A stretch of DNA of 64,000 nucleotides from Tragulus kanchil (GCA_022376925.1 JAIOJX010000005.1:11188501-11252500); one strand, 5' to 3'. Counted from the stretch's first letter, positions 11,550 to 23,551 are shown. Notes: a model not told the origin generated them from the sequence alone. Translations and numbers: made by a program.

Positions 11550-13338
11550 TGGATAAACTTTTGGTGTTGGCCGGTGGGAGGGATAACTTGTGTTCCCTGG
11601 GGGATTTGCAAGCACTATGCAATCATTTTCCAGTAGAGAATGCAGTCTGGCTTTATACTGTCTTATCTCACACTTCCGGTACATTTTCTTAGCACTTTAT
11701 TTTCCATCAACTTGACATTTGTGGTTGTTATCCTTGGGCTAGCCCAGAGTTCACAAATGATTGTAAAATCCACAATACTCTTTATTGTAAATTCCACACA
11801 GCTGATTGATATTTGTACAATGCTTTTATTGATTTCCCTGGTCTCTTGCATCCACTGTCAACCTACGGTTGGGATCAGACCATGAACTGACAACATCAGA
11901 CTACCAATAAATGGTTCCTTCCTATCCAGTTCAGCAAAGCCATTCAAGGCATGGAGAAATGAGTATAGTGGGTGCTTCAACTTCCTTTGAATAACATGAA
12001 AGAGAAAAAAATGAAGACATGAAGACACTCCATTCATTTACCAGTATGTGTCTTCTTCCCTTAGTCAACCATAGTTTTTGAGTACTAGCAGAATGTTTCC
12101 TCGTTTGGGGGATATTTACCATCTGGTTGCCACAGATATGACATAGTGTGATGTGTAATCTGCATCATTAACATTTTCTCCATCATCTTCTTAACTCTGG
12201 ACAAGCAACAAAAAAATAAACAAACCCGTGGTTTGTAGTGACTGCCGTTTTTTGTCAGACAAAGAATGCGGCTATTTCTTATCAATATACATACCTGCTC
12301 TAATGGGGAGCACATGGCTGGACTCCATTGAAATGTGACAGGGCACCCCAGTCCTTGTATTTCACCCGGTCATCTGAGCCAGATTCTGGGCCAGATTCCA
12401 TGGTTCTGCCTCCATTGTGTTCTCCACCTTCAAATAGCAAAAAGAAGTCACTATTTTCAAGAAACTTCTATTCTTCAGGAGAAACTTGATCTATCTTTTG
12501 CCTTCAGCTTCTAGTATTGTGCGATACATTTGGTAAATTTGACATGATAGAGCAAGCTGTTTTACCGAGAATTCGCTGAAGAATCAACCCCTGAGGCCCC
12601 TCGTCAGTTACTGCCTTTCTGTTTTATATTTGCCATAGCTGGATAAACTTTTGGTGTTGGCCGATGGGAAGGATAACTTGTGTTCCCTGGGGGATTTGCA
12701 AGCACTATGCAATCATTTTCCAGTAGAGAATGCAGTCTGGCTTTATACTGTCTTATCTCACACTTCCGGTACATTTTCTTAGCACTTTATTTTCCATCAA
12801 CTTGACATTTGTGGTTGTTATCCTTGGGCTAGCCCAGAGTTCACAAATGATTGTAAAATCCACAATACTCTTTATTGTAAATTCCACACAGCTGATTGAT
12901 ATTTGTACAATGCTTTTATTGTTTTCCCCTGGTCTCTTGCATCCACTGTCAACCTACGGTTGGGATCAGACCATGAACTGACAACATCAGACTACCAATA
13001 AATGGTTCCTTCCTATCCAGTTCAGCAAAGCCATTCAAGGCATGGAGAAATGAGTATAGTGGGTGCTTCAACTTCCTTTGAATAACACGAAAGAGAAAAT
13101 AATGAAGACATGAAGACACTCCATTCATTTACCAGTATGTGTCTTCTTCCCTTAGTCAATCATGGTTTTTGAGTACTAGCAGAATGTTTCCTCGTTTGGG
13201 GGATATTTACCATCTGGTTGCCACAGATATGACATAGTGTGATGTGTAATCTGCATCATTAACATTTTCTCCATCATCTTCTTAACTCTGGACAAGCAAC
13301 AAAAAAATAAACAAACCCGTGGTTTGTAGTGACTGCCG
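9507..13338. other. Unique AT-rich non-coding sequence carrying D3 and D4
   Basis: Apart from the duplications I see no recognisable repeat or gene. The repeated frame of about 81 codons at 11640 and 12730 begins with a hydrophobic stretch. It differs between copies only by an indel that changes its end, and it has no recognised homologue. Confidence 0.5.
10478..10577 (-). mobile_element. Truncated CHR-derived SINE (D3 copy 2)
   Basis: Head half only, identical to 9391-9490. It is a product of D3, not a separate insertion. The right-hand target-site copy follows, but the left one is missing. Confidence 0.88.
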
Positions 13339-13345
13339 TTTTTTT
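11166..13345. repeat. Tandem duplication D4 (period 1090 bp)
   Basis: Unit 1 is 11166-12255 and unit 2 is 12256-13345, abutting directly. The junction falls where the T-tract of the SINE at 13339 begins. In unit 1 that tract is short and runs straight into CAGACAAAG. A few single-base and homopolymer differences separate the copies. Confidence 0.95.
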
Positions 13346-13598
13346 TTTGTGGCCACTTCTATTGGTCTTCCATTTAGTTATCTTTGTTCTTTGGCCTGTG
13401 TGGGCCTCCCATTGCAGTGGCCTCTCTCATTGCAGAGCATCGGCTCTGGGTGCATGCGCTCCAGAGCTCTGGCTCGGCAGTTGGACATATTGGTCCAGCC
13501 GCTCCACAGCACGTGGAATCCTCCCAGGCCGGGGATCAAACCGGTGTCCCCTGCACTGCAAGGTGGTGTCCTTACCCTCTAGACCACCAGGGAAGCCC
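13339..13598 (-). mobile_element. CHR-derived SINE, young subfamily
   Basis: Antisense copy from the T-tract and ggccacttctattggtc body to the head ending gaccaccagggaagcccc. Contains the gcatgcgctccagagc motif typical of this subfamily. I could not find a convincing target-site duplication. Confidence 0.88.
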
Positions 13599-15816
13599 CT
13601 GTCTGTCAATTTGTGGGGTGTAAATATTCCTTCCATGATGTCACGTACTAACTTGGGAAGTGCAGTATCATATCCTCATGTAATATTTCCACGACACAAG
13701 TGTAACAGTGGAAAACAACCTTGAGCGCATAGGTAATAGGAAAATGTAGTAAAGTAATTAGGAAGGGGTCTAAATATTGAGTATTTATTATATTTATTTT
13801 TAAATATAATTTAAGTGTAGGTTTATACATTTTACATTTAAATCATAATTGAATGTAACTGGCTTCCTAAAATCCTGACAAACCCACCTGAGCATACCAC
13901 TGCCCCGCGAAGGCGGGAAAGATGAATTCTCATCACCAGTGCTGACTCTTGGCCGCTGCGGGGTGACATACAGACAGGGGCTCAGCACATGAATGTTGCA
14001 TGAATCAAGAAGATTTCCGGTGGGCTATCTGCGTGATCATCACAGCACACTCTTGTGTTTTATCCGCTCTTGCAACCAGAGGCAGAGTAACTGTATAGAA
14101 ACCATACAGTATTAGCAAATACCATACAGATGGCCATCGGTCTGTTTTCTCAGCCGCAGCGTGATTTTCTACTCTTCCTCTAAAGGCACAGCTTCGACTT
14201 TGAAACTAGACCCCTACAATTTCTCTCCCTTGTTCACTTGGGAAGAATAACCCATAACAAAACTAACGTAGAAATACCAGCATGTTCCTCAGGCCCCAGA
14301 ATATAAGATCTTCTCAGCGGAGCAGCTGGTAATTGACTCGCAGGGGTCTGTTCTTCAGGGATTGGTCTCAACAGCTGCCCACAGGTTGTTTACTTGGGAG
14401 ACACTCGCCTTTATTCCTGCAATTGACTAGAGGCGGGGCCTCCGAGTTTTGATTCACGAAAGCCAGTGTCCCTTGTGGCCACACCCCTCTGTGATGTTAC
14501 TCTCCTGAGACTGATCTGTTGCTGGATTCACAGAGCAGCCTCGAGCTCTACTGAATTCACTTTTTTTTCAGGCACAAAGAGCGGCATCGTCCGTCAGACG
14601 GTCAGGAAATGAGCAGGGGCACACTGTGTGAGAGCATGTCTTTGGCCTTCATTCGTCTTCATTTATTCTCACTCCTTCACCCTTCTCATGAATTAACAAA
14701 TACCAGGTGCCTCCTTGGAATCTGAGCTGTGTGAATTTTCAACCATTTAAGAATCTTCCCGGATTATTTTCTTACCAAAGCCATGCATATTTATTGTAGA
14801 TCATGTTAAAATACAAATAAGTGAGAACAAAAGAAAAGCAGTCATATTCATCCTAAGATATGTATTTCTTATCTTCCAGGCTTTTTTGTGCATATGTAGG
14901 AAGGGCCTCTCTAACAGGGTGATCTCTGACCAGGGACCTGACTGAAGTGATAGAGAAACCGCCTATCTGGAAGGGGAGCATTCCAGGCGGAGGGAACAGA
15001 ATCAGAAAAGGTGTTTAAGAACTAGCCAGGAGGCCAATAAGGTCGCTACAGAGGGATGGAATGAGGAGGTGGCAGGTGATGTGGCAAAGTAATGAAGACC
15101 AAGTCAAGGCCCTGGTGAGGACTTTGGCTTTTGCCAGAATCTGTGGTGTGCTCTGTGCTCGGGACCCTCTAGAGGGCTCGCTCTGCAGAGGGGTGCAGGG
15201 CCCCATGCATGTGCCACAGGGATCCCCCTGGCGGCTGCGTGGGAAGCACATTATGGAGCAGCAAGGTTGGGAGCAGGGAGCCCAGTTGGGAGACGATGGG
15301 ATCGTTCAGGCTCTGATAGACCCTGAGCTGCAGAGATGTCTGGGAAAGCTTGGCAGAGCCGCCGACTGGCCGGCAGGCGCGGAGCACGGAGGAGGACCAG
15401 CCCCAGCGGCAGCGAAGCCGCCCGCCTGCCCCACCCGCCTGCCCGTCCTCCCCTGGAGGCCTGCCAGATGTGTGCGGAGCAGGAGCCGCTGGCCAAGCGG
15501 CAGCTCTGATCCTGACTTGCCAGGAAAGTTGAGAAGCCAGCTGGGTTGCCTTCTTAATCTAATTTTTCTATTATTTGGCACAAGTGCTGAAGTGTCCTCT
15601 TAAATTAATTACCGTAAAACCAAAGATAGGCTCAGAGAGAAATAGTGTAGCAGTCAGATCTTGTCTCCGTTCCTGGGGCTGCCTGACAACCACAGCACCG
15701 CTGTCTTGTGCAGACGCCCCCGGGTCAGCGGATCCTGGGCTTTTGTCTGGTCTCAACTAACAGAGGAGTCTGTGCGTTGGCCCATGAAGCTGGACCTACA
15801 AGGACCTTATATATGT
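13599..15816. other. Unique non-coding sequence with a GC-rich block
   Basis: No recognised gene or repeat. The block at about 15330-15510 is GC-rich with several CpG sites. The longest plus-strand frame here (15061-15603, 180 codons) is proline-, alanine- and arginine-rich over that block. I see no domain, so I do not call a gene. The rest is ordinary AT-rich DNA. Confidence 0.5.
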
Positions 15817-16021
15817 GTGCGTGCTAAGTTTCTTCCGTTCTATTCAACTCTTTGTGACCCCATGGACTGTAGCCCTCCAGGCTCCTCTGTCCATGGAATT
15901 CTCCAGGCAGGAATACTGCAGTGGGTTGCGATTCCTTCACCAGCAGATCTTCCCGACCCAGGGATCAAACCCAAGCCTCTTAGTTCTCCTGCACTGGCAG
16001 GAGGATTCTTTTCACTAGGAC
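15817..16021 (-). mobile_element. Bov-tA SINE
   Basis: Antisense copy with gtgctaagtttcttccgtt, ccaggctcctctgtccatgg and a tRNA-like head that stops at ttcactaggac, so the extreme 5' end is missing or diverged. Confidence 0.9.
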
Positions 16022-16234
16022 TTTGGTGAGGAGTGATTCTCATCTCCTCTTTTACTGGACTCACCAAATGAATGACAATTTACAGCTTGATCAGTTTTGT
16101 TTTGCTCCAAGTTTGCTCTCAGTGGTCATACAGCCCCAGTGTTCTCTCATTGGGACCTGAATTTAAGTCCAAGGGGTGGCATTCAGCTCTTGGAATCCCC
16201 AGTGACCTCAAGGAGATACTTAAAATTTCAAGTC

Positions 16235-16556
16235 TATTTTTAAAATATTTATCTTACTTATTATTTAGTTATGGCTGTGCTGGGTCTTCTCTGCCGAGTG
16301 CAGGCTTTCTCTAGTTCCAGCAAGAAGGAGCTACGCTCTCACTGCAGTGCTCGGTCTTCTCACTGCGGCGGCTTCTCCCGTTTCGGTGGGTGGGCTCCAT
16401 AGTTGTGACTCGTGGGCTCTGGAGCACAGGCTCAGAAGTTGTGGCCCATGGACTTAGTTACCCTGCAGCGTGTGGAATCTTCCTGGACCAGGCATCGAAG
16501 CCATGTCCCCTGCACTGGCAGGCAAAGTCTTAACCACTGGACCACCAGGGAAGTCC
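16235..16556 (-). mobile_element. CHR SINE (long form)
   Basis: Antisense, near full-length copy. It has a tail at 16235-16275, then ctgggtcttctctgcc, repeated gcttctc/ctcactgc motifs, and a head ending accaccagggaagtcc. The left edge of D5 lies inside it at 16314. Confidence 0.9.
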
Positions 16557-16613
16557 ATGCCTCTTTTGTTTGCACCATGATGTCTGAATCCATTGTGTGA
16601 TTCTTTTCAAACA

Positions 16614-16765
16614 AGGTTCAAACCCTGGGTCGAGAAGATCCCCTGGGGAAGGGAATGACAACCCACTCTAGTATTCTCGCCTGGGAAAGCCCATGGACAG
16701 ACGAGCCTGTTGGGCTGCGGTCCATGGGGTCGCAAAGAATCAGATGTGACTGAGCGAATGCCACC
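16614..16765 (+). mobile_element. Bov-tA SINE, 5'-truncated
   Basis: Sense copy from the B-box-like ggttcaaaccc through gaagatcccctgg and gacaacccactctagt to gtgactgagcgaatgcc. The tRNA-like head is missing. Confidence 0.9.
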
Positions 16766-17435
16766 TAGATGTACCTGTGGTATTAGAATACACATTTTAA
16801 AATCCTAGGACAGGCTCCTGCTTGAAGATCAACAGTAACAGCATTTCTCTCCTACCTTTAATCCACGCTTATCTATTTTAACGTGCATTTCAAATTGTGA
16901 TCTTAAGCCTCTTGAGACAGTTAATCCCCAGTGTACGAAGCAGCAACCCCCGCCATCAGAGGATGATTAGCCCTAGGAAGGAGACATAGCCAGTGACCTT
17001 GGTAATGAGGCAGCTAGTTAGAGTTAGTGATTTCCAGGTCAGGCCACAGGATGATGCATGGCCAGACAGAGCTCTCCCCGCTAATTTTTCTTGGCTGGAT
17101 CATGACTGAACTAATTCTCATTCAGCCCATATGCCAGCACTTAAATTCACTATGTAGAGTGGTTTAGTTTCAAATTTTCTTTGAAGCGACTTATGCCATT
17201 CAACAGGTAAGATAAAAATATGATCTCTTCCCTTAATAACTTTTAGGATCATGATTCTGGGGCCAATAAAGCATTTAATTCTAAAAACTGCAATAAAAGT
17301 AATTAAACCTTAAAATAAAAACACTTGCGATGAATCTGACCTTTCAAATAATGTACAAAACACATTAGGCATGCTGCCCTGCTTTGATCTGTTCAAGTCC
17401 CAGGATCCTTTTCAAAATCATCTGCATCTGACCAT

Positions 17436-17677
17436 GTTCCAGCAAGAAGGAGCTACTCTCTCACTGCAGTGCTCGGCCTTCTCACTGCGGCAGCTTCTCC
17501 CGTTTCGGTGGGTGGGCTCCATAGTTGTGACTCGTAGGCTCTGGAGCACAGGCTCAGAAGTTGTGGCCCATGGACTTAGTTACCCTGCAGCGTGTGGAAT
17601 CTTCTTGGACCGGGCATCGAGCCATGTCCCCTGCACTGGCAGGCAAAGTCTTAACCACTGGACCACCAGGGAAGTCC
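17436..17677 (-). mobile_element. CHR SINE, truncated (D5 copy 2)
   Basis: Duplicate of 16314-16556, lacking the tail. Carries several single-base differences and two small deletions relative to the first copy. Confidence 0.88.
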
Positions 17678-17734
17678 ATGCCTCTTTTGTTTGCACCATG
17701 ATGTCTGAATCCATTGTGTGATTCTTTTCAAACA

Positions 17735-17886
17735 AGGTTCAAACCCTGGGTCGAGAAGATCCCCTGGGGAAGGGAATGACAACCCACTCTAGTATTCTCG
17801 CCTGGGAAAGCCCATAGACAGACGAGCCTGTTGGGCTGCGGTCCATGGGGTCGCAAAGAATCAGATGTGACTGAGCGAATGCCACC
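17735..17886 (+). mobile_element. Bov-tA SINE, 5'-truncated (D5 copy 2)
   Basis: Duplicate of 16614-16765 with one substitution (cccatagaca for cccatggaca). Confidence 0.88.
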
Positions 17887-18688
17887 TAGATGTACCTGTG
17901 GTATTAGAATACACATTTTAAAATCCTAGGACAGGCTCCTGCTTGAAGATCAACAGTAACAGCATTTCTCTCCTACCTTTAATCCACGCTTATCTATTTT
18001 AATGTGCATTTCAAATTGTGATCTTAAGCCTCTTGAGACAGTTAATCCCCAGTGTACGAAGCAGCAACCCCCGCCATCAGAGGATGATTAGCCCTAGGAA
18101 GGAGACATAGCCAGTGACCTTGGTAATGAGGCAGCTAGTTAGAGTTAGTGATTTCCAGGTCAGGCCACAGGATGATGCATGGCCAGACAGAGCTCTCCCC
18201 GCTAATTTTTCTTGGCTGGATCATGACTGAACTAATTCTCATTCAGCCCATATGCCAGCACTTAAATTCACTATGTAGAGTGGTTTAGTTTCAAATTTTC
18301 TTTGAAGCGACTTATGCCATTCAACAGGTAAGATAAAAATATGATCTCTTCCCTTAATAACTTTTAGGATCATGATTCTGGGGCCAATAAAGCATTTAAT
18401 TCTAAAAACTGCAATAAAAGTAATTAAACCTTAAAATAAAAACACTTGCGATGAATCTGACCTTTCAAATAATGTACAAAACACATTAGGCATGCTGCCC
18501 TGCTTTGATCTGTTCAAGTCCCAGGATCCTTTTCAAAATCATCTGCATTTCCCATGACCATGGCTTATCTTTTTTGTCTTATTTCCTGGCAGCCATGTGT
18601 AGGGCTATGTGTTCTTATCCGTGGGTCTACTGTATGCTATGGGCTGTATAGTGTTCCCCTTTGGAATTTGAATTCATGTATTGACATT

Positions 18689-18800
18689 CTTGGAGAAGAA
18701 AATGGCAACCCAGTCCAGTATTCTTGCCTGGAGAATGCCATGGACAGAGAAGCCTGGTGGGCTACAGTCCACGGGGGTCAAAAGAGTTAAACAGGATTGA
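18689..18800 (+). mobile_element. Bov-tA SINE 3' half inserted in an LTR
   Basis: Begins with ttggagaagaaaatggcaac and ends near gagttaaacaggattgaac. It is followed by a CA microsatellite that may be its tail. LTR sequence resumes at about 18860. Confidence 0.85.
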
Positions 18801-18810
18801 ACTACTCATA

Positions 18811-18841
18811 TACACACGTACACACACACACACACACACAC
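18811..18841. repeat. (CA)n microsatellite
   Basis: About 12 CA units with one GT interruption, directly after the Bov-tA fragment. Confidence 0.9.
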
Positions 18842-19195
18842 CCATAATTGACCTTCTAACTCTTCTTTTTCTCAGACTGTAACTGTGTTTGGAGACAGGG
18901 TCTTTAAGGAGCTTATTAAATTAACATGAAGTCATGAGGGTGGGCTCTAATCCAAAGAACTGATGCCTTTATAAGAAGAGGAAATTTGGACACAGACATG
19001 CATGGAGGGATGGGCATGTGAGGACATGGCGAGAAGGTGGCCATCTGTTAACACAAGCCAAGGAGAGGGGCCTCAGAATGGGCTCAATCCTGCGGACGCT
19101 TGACCTCAGACCTCTGGCCTCCAGAACTCTGAAGGAATACATTGCTGTCGTTTGAGGTGCTTTATCAAGGCAGCCTTGGCAAACTAGCACAGATC

Positions 19196-19675
19196 TTGGT
19201 ATTGGGAGTGGGGTGCCACTATGACAAATACCAAGGGAGAATGTGGAAGTGGCTTTGAAGCCGAGCGGTGAGGAGGGGCTGGGAGTTCTCAGGCAGCGGC
19301 GAGGAGAGCCTAGGCTGCCCCTGGAGAGGCTGCTGGTGGAGACGCGGATGCCACGGGCAGCCGTGGGGGAAGGACAGGAGCGAGGCCGTGTTCTGAGCAC
19401 CGGAAAGTGGCCTTCGCTGCGAAGAGGCCGAGCTGTGTCCTACATTCCGTGGAAGGTGGAACGTGTAAGTAAGAAACCTGGAATTTAGCTGAGGAGATTT
19501 CTAAACAAAGGTTGAAAGTGAAGTCTTGTTTCTTTAGACCGTTTATAATAAAATGTGAGAGGAGAGACAGGAACTGAAGAAAGATGTGTTCAGCAAAAAG
19601 GAACCCAAGTTGAAGTTTTGGAAGCCTCTCATTCTCTTCATACTGCAACACACTCAAGTGCACTGCCTTTTAAAA
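19196..19675. other. Unique non-coding sequence
   Basis: GC-moderate DNA with no recognised element. D6 begins at 19503. Confidence 0.45.
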
Positions 19676-19915
19676 AATAATTATTATTTTATCGAGGTAT
19701 AATTGGTATGCAATGTTGTGTTAATTCCTCTGGTACAGCAAAGTGATTTAGTTTTACACACACACACGTACATTAGATAGATAGATACATATATATACAT
19801 ACACACAGCCTTTTTCATATTCTTTTCCATATGGTTTGTCTCAGAATATTGAATATAGTTCCCTGTACTATGTAGTGGGACCTTGTTGATACTCATCCTG
19901 TATGTGCTAGTTTGA
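19676..19915 (-). mobile_element. L1 3' end fragment (artiodactyl type)
   Basis: Antisense of the artiodactyl L1 3' region. Cues are 'tttatcgaggtataattgg', 'tacagcaaagtgatttag', 'catattcttttccatatgg' and 'gaatatagttccctgta'. Contains short (AC)n and (TAGA)n runs. Non-coding remnant. Confidence 0.82.
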
Positions 19916-20020
19916 CAAATGTACTGCCTTTTGCCTTATAGGCTGGCTATGAGAACCAAATGCAGGAAGTGCTTATAAATCATAACCTCCTATAGAAAGA
20001 TGAAATGCTGTAATGTTATT

Positions 20021-20269
20021 GTTGCCACTTCTATTGGTCTTTCATTTCCGTCTTTGCTCTTTGGCCTGTGTGGGCCTCCCATCGCAGTGGCCTCTCTTGC
20101 TGCAGAGCACTGGCTCCTGGCACATGCACTCCAGAGCTCCGGCTCAATAGTTGGACACATCAGTCAAGCCTCTCCGCGGCACGTGGGATCCTCCCAGGCC
20201 AGGGATCGAACCAGTGCCCCTTGCACTGCAAGGCTGTGTCCTTACCCACTGGGCCACCAGGGAAGCCCC
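20021..20269 (-). mobile_element. CHR-derived SINE, young subfamily
   Basis: Antisense copy from gccacttctattggtc to ccaccagggaagcccc, about 250 bp. No clear target-site duplication was found. Confidence 0.88.
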
Positions 20270-20718
20270 TGCCTTATGTATTTTTAAAGCTTCCTCATGG
20301 GCTTGAGGGAGAAAAAACTGTCAGTGTTGTTCATGATTTCATGGGGGATATTTGATGAAGAAATTTACACAATAATGTCATAATGTCACAGACCCTTCAT
20401 CAGGCTTGAATGTTTAATGTCTCAGGCCAGTGCTCTTTCTAATGTTCTCTCCTACTAAACCCCTCTAGACTTTCAGCAAATCATAACAACAGGCACTCAG
20501 TTATGCACACTGACCAGCACGGTGCTAGGACCAATAAGGAAAAAAAAACAAAGGTTGAAAGTGAAGTCTTGTTTCTTTAGACCGTTTATAATAAAATGTG
20601 AGAGGAGAGACAGGAACTGAAGAAAGATGTGTTCAGCAAAAAGGAACCCAAGTTGAAGTTTTGGAAGCCTCTCATTCTCTTCATACTGCAACACACTCAA
20701 GTGCACTGCCTTTTAAAA

Positions 20719-20958
20719 AATAATTATTATTTTATCGAGGTATAATTGGTATGCAATGTTGTGTTAATTCCTCTGGTACAGCAAAGTGATTTAGTTTTAC
20801 ACACACACACGTACATTAGATAGATAGATACATATATATACATACACACAGCCTTTTTCATATTCTTTTCCATATGGTTTGTCTCAGAATATTGAATATA
20901 GTTCCCTGTACTATGTAGTGGGACCTTGTTGATACTCATCCTGTATGTGCTAGTTTGA
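20719..20958 (-). mobile_element. L1 3' end fragment (D6 copy 2)
   Basis: Duplicate of 19676-19915, effectively identical. Confidence 0.8.
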
Positions 20959-21063
20959 CAAATGTACTGCCTTTTGCCTTATAGGCTGGCTATGAGAACC
21001 AAATGCAGGAAGTGCTTATAAATCATAACCTCCTATAGAAAGATGAAATGCTGTAATGTTATT

Positions 21064-21312
21064 GTTGCCACTTCTATTGGTCTTTCATTTCCGTCTTTGC
21101 TCTTTGGCCTGTGTGGGCCTCCCATCGCAGTGGCCTCTCTTGCTGCAGAGCACTGGCTCCTGGCACATGCACTCCAGAGCTCCGGCTCAATAGTTGGACA
21201 CATCAGTCAAGCCTCTCCGCGGCACGTGGGATCCTCCCAGGCCAGGGATCGAACCGGCGCCCCTTGCACTGCAAGGCAGTGTCCTTACCCACTGGGCCAC
21301 CAGGGAAGCCCC
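21064..21312 (-). mobile_element. CHR-derived SINE (D6 copy 2)
   Basis: Duplicate of 20021-20269 with a few substitutions in the head (ccggcgcc for ccagtgcc, and gcagtg for gctgtg). Confidence 0.86.
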
Positions 21313-21974
21313 TGCCTTATGTATTTTTAAAGCTTCCTCATGGGCTTGAGGGAGAAAAAACTGTCAGTGTTGTTCATGATTTCATGGGGGATATTTGATG
21401 AAGAAATTTACACAATAATGTCATAATGTCACAGACCGTTCATCAGGCTTGAATGTTTAATGTCTCAGGCCAGTGCTCTTTCTAATGTTCTCTCCTACTA
21501 AACCCCTCTAGACTTTCAGCAAATCATAACAACAGGCACTCAGTTATGCACACTGACCAGCACGGTGCTAGGACCAATAAGGAATAAAAACTAAGCAGGA
21601 GGCATAGTTTTGGTACCATGTTATCCAAAAAGCAAAAAATGAACATGTGTCTAAGCTAACAAATGACGTAGCAATTTGGGGGTCATACATTTCTAGCTTT
21701 CCACATTAATTACTTGGTTAACTTCTAAAGGCAGCTTGGGGATCCCCATAACATTTTTTTCTTCCTTAGAAAAATAGTAAATGCAAATCAGAGCTTTAAA
21801 AACTTTTATTCTTTTTGGTGAGTTTGGCAGATAACCACTTGTTTCTTGTAACTTTTATGTCTTGAAAGGCAAAGGTTTCCAAATTGGAGGCTCGTGTCCT
21901 CAGCTCCTGCAAAGCGTAAAAGAGGCTTATTTGTGAATTTGGTCACTGACATTTTTTTAAAGAAATGAGACCGA
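21313..21974. other. Unique non-coding sequence
   Basis: AT-rich. The right edge of D6 lies at 21588. No repeat or gene recognised. Confidence 0.45.
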
Positions 21975-22156
21975 ATTTTTAATTAATTAGTTGATTGGCA
22001 GGGTTGGGTCTCTGCTGTGCGGGCTTTTCTCTAGTTATGGAGAGGGGCTTCTTTCTGGCTGTGGTGCATGAGCTTAGTCACTCCTCGATATGTGGGATAT
22101 TCCTGGACCAAGGGTCAAGCCCATGGATGCTTTACCACTGAGCCCTCAAGGAGGCC
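21975..22156 (-). mobile_element. CHR SINE with internal deletion
   Basis: Antisense. It has an A/T-rich tail, then cagggttgggtctctgctg, tttctctagttatgg and a head ending gagccctcaaggaggcc. Shorter than full-length CHR copies and diverged, so old. Confidence 0.75.
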
Positions 22157-22199
22157 ATTGGTCCCTGATTTAATTAGGAGTGGTTCTGGGCATTAAAAT

Positions 22200-22388
22200 A
22201 TTCCTGACTCTTTGCAACCTCATGATCTGTAAGCCCGCCAGGCTCCTCTGTCCATGGGATTTTCCAGGCAAGAGTACTGGAGTGGGCTGCCATTTCCTCC
22301 TCCAGGGGATCTTCCCAACCTAGGGATGGAACCCTGGTCTGCTGTGTGGCAGGCCGATTCTTTACTGTCTGAGCCACCAGGAAAGCCC
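22200..22388 (-). mobile_element. Bov-tA SINE, 3'-truncated
   Basis: Antisense copy from ttcctgactctttgcaacc through ccaggctcctctgtccatgg to gccaccaggaaagccc. It lies 44 bp from the preceding CHR SINE. Confidence 0.9.
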
Positions 22389-23359
22389 AGAATATTCCCA
22401 GGAAGAGAAAAAGTACCGTTTTGCAGATCTTGTGTGTGAAGTTGTGATGCAATCTGAGTGCCTGAGTTGTGGCCTCTGGGAAGCTCAGTGTGGGAGTTTC
22501 CTGTGAAGGAAGGGCCTTTCCCTTTCAAACCCACATTGAACCCCACAGCCACTTTCGTATCATGTCTTCTGGAATATTAGGTGTTAAAAATTCTGTCTTC
22601 CCCTTTCACACTGAGGTTTAATGATAACGATAGTGATATTACTATTGGATTAATGTAACATAGAAAGCTTTTTGCTTTCTAAAGAATCTGCTTTAAAGAT
22701 CTTCAGATAAGATGACCCCATACTACGGTTCTGGGAAGTGGAATGGAAATGTAATCACGGTCCCATCAATGACTTAAGGGAATCCAATGGTGAATTGTTT
22801 TGTAAACTATAGAATTGTTTTCCCCTAATTGAAGAATGTACCCACTTGTTTGTATTTCCATGGCTTTGTCTCATAACAGGACACATAAGTCAACATAGGA
22901 CCGAAAAGCTATGAACCTTCTGAACAAGGCTTTCAGAAAGAGTGAATCGACTCTGATCCCACACAGCCGGGCTCCATCAGGATGCCCTGTGGACAGGGCT
23001 GTGCCTCGGGTCCTGTAAAGAAAGGCCACTGGGAAGGCGTTTGGCTCTGCTGTCGTGCCACCTTGCACACACATTGTAGGGACTCAGATACTGGATAAAG
23101 AAAAGCTAATTCCTAAAAAAATAAGGTTGTTCACACAATCCCCCCATGAATCTTCTCTTCTCTTTCAGTCTAAAAAATGTTCACCGCCTATCTGTTCCCA
23201 AGGCCAATTGGCCAAGACCTTACCACAACTCCTTCAGGCTTTCGTTTTTCCCTTTTGTGAATTCTTTTAGACACTCTTACTGACCTGGTTTCACAGGTGT
23301 GTCCATTTCATAGAGGCTGTGCACGTGCGGCTCTGTACCCCTGTGTGTTAGGCGACTCA

Positions 23360-23445
23360 TTCTCTTGTACAGATTAACTAATTAAATCCTCATAACCACC
23401 TTTGAAATTGGAACTATCAGCCCCATGTTACACATGAGAACAGTA
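23360..23445 (-). repeat. Probable MIR fragment
   Basis: The pattern 'ttaaatcctcataaccacc' followed by 'ccccatgttacacatgaga' matches the antisense MIR core. Diverged. Confidence 0.6.
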
Positions 23446-23532
23446 ACACATCATCTCTTGTAAATAAATACAAGGGAATGATTTAATACACGATTCCTCA
23501 AATGCACGCTCTCCCAAGGCTCACCTGCTTCA

Positions 23533-23551
23533 GTGTGTGTGTGTGTGTGTG
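23533..23551. repeat. (GT)n microsatellite
   Basis: Nine to ten GT units. Confidence 0.9.

Larger units (their letters stand above)
16314..18548. repeat. Tandem duplication D5 (period 1121 bp)
   Basis: Unit 1 is 16314-17427 and unit 2 is 17436-18548. Differences cluster in the first 250 bp of unit 2 (inside the SINE), including missing bases. The 8-bp spacer TGACCATG matches native sequence just after unit 2 (18554-18561) once a few bases are skipped. That is the pattern of a noisy read end. Confidence 0.95.
18632..19195 (+). repeat. MaLR-like (MST/MLT-type) LTR, split by Bov-tA
   Basis: The part at 18632-18686 matches the start, and 18866-19195 matches the remainder. Cues are 'tttggagacagggtctttaa', 'gaactgatgcctttataaga', 'gtgaggacatggcgagaagg' and 'ggcctccagaactctgaag'. 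These are familiar from old mammalian ERVL-MaLR-type LTRs. The precise subfamily is not certain. Non-coding, with no internal viral gene. Confidence 0.6.
19503..21588. repeat. Tandem duplication D6 (period 1043 bp)
   Basis: Unit 1 is 19503-20545 and unit 2 is 20546-21588, joined with no spacer at an A-run. Only a few substitutions separate the copies. Each unit contains an L1 3' fragment and a whole young CHR-derived SINE. Confidence 0.95.

Noticed and set aside
15061..15603. 180-codon plus-strand frame as a gene
   Set aside because: Composition follows the GC-rich block. No recognisable domain or homologue, and no supported start or splice context.
19196..19500. Internal retroviral coding region next to the MaLR-like LTR
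   Set aside because: No gag, pol or env-like frame is visible. Only solitary LTR-type sequence is supported.
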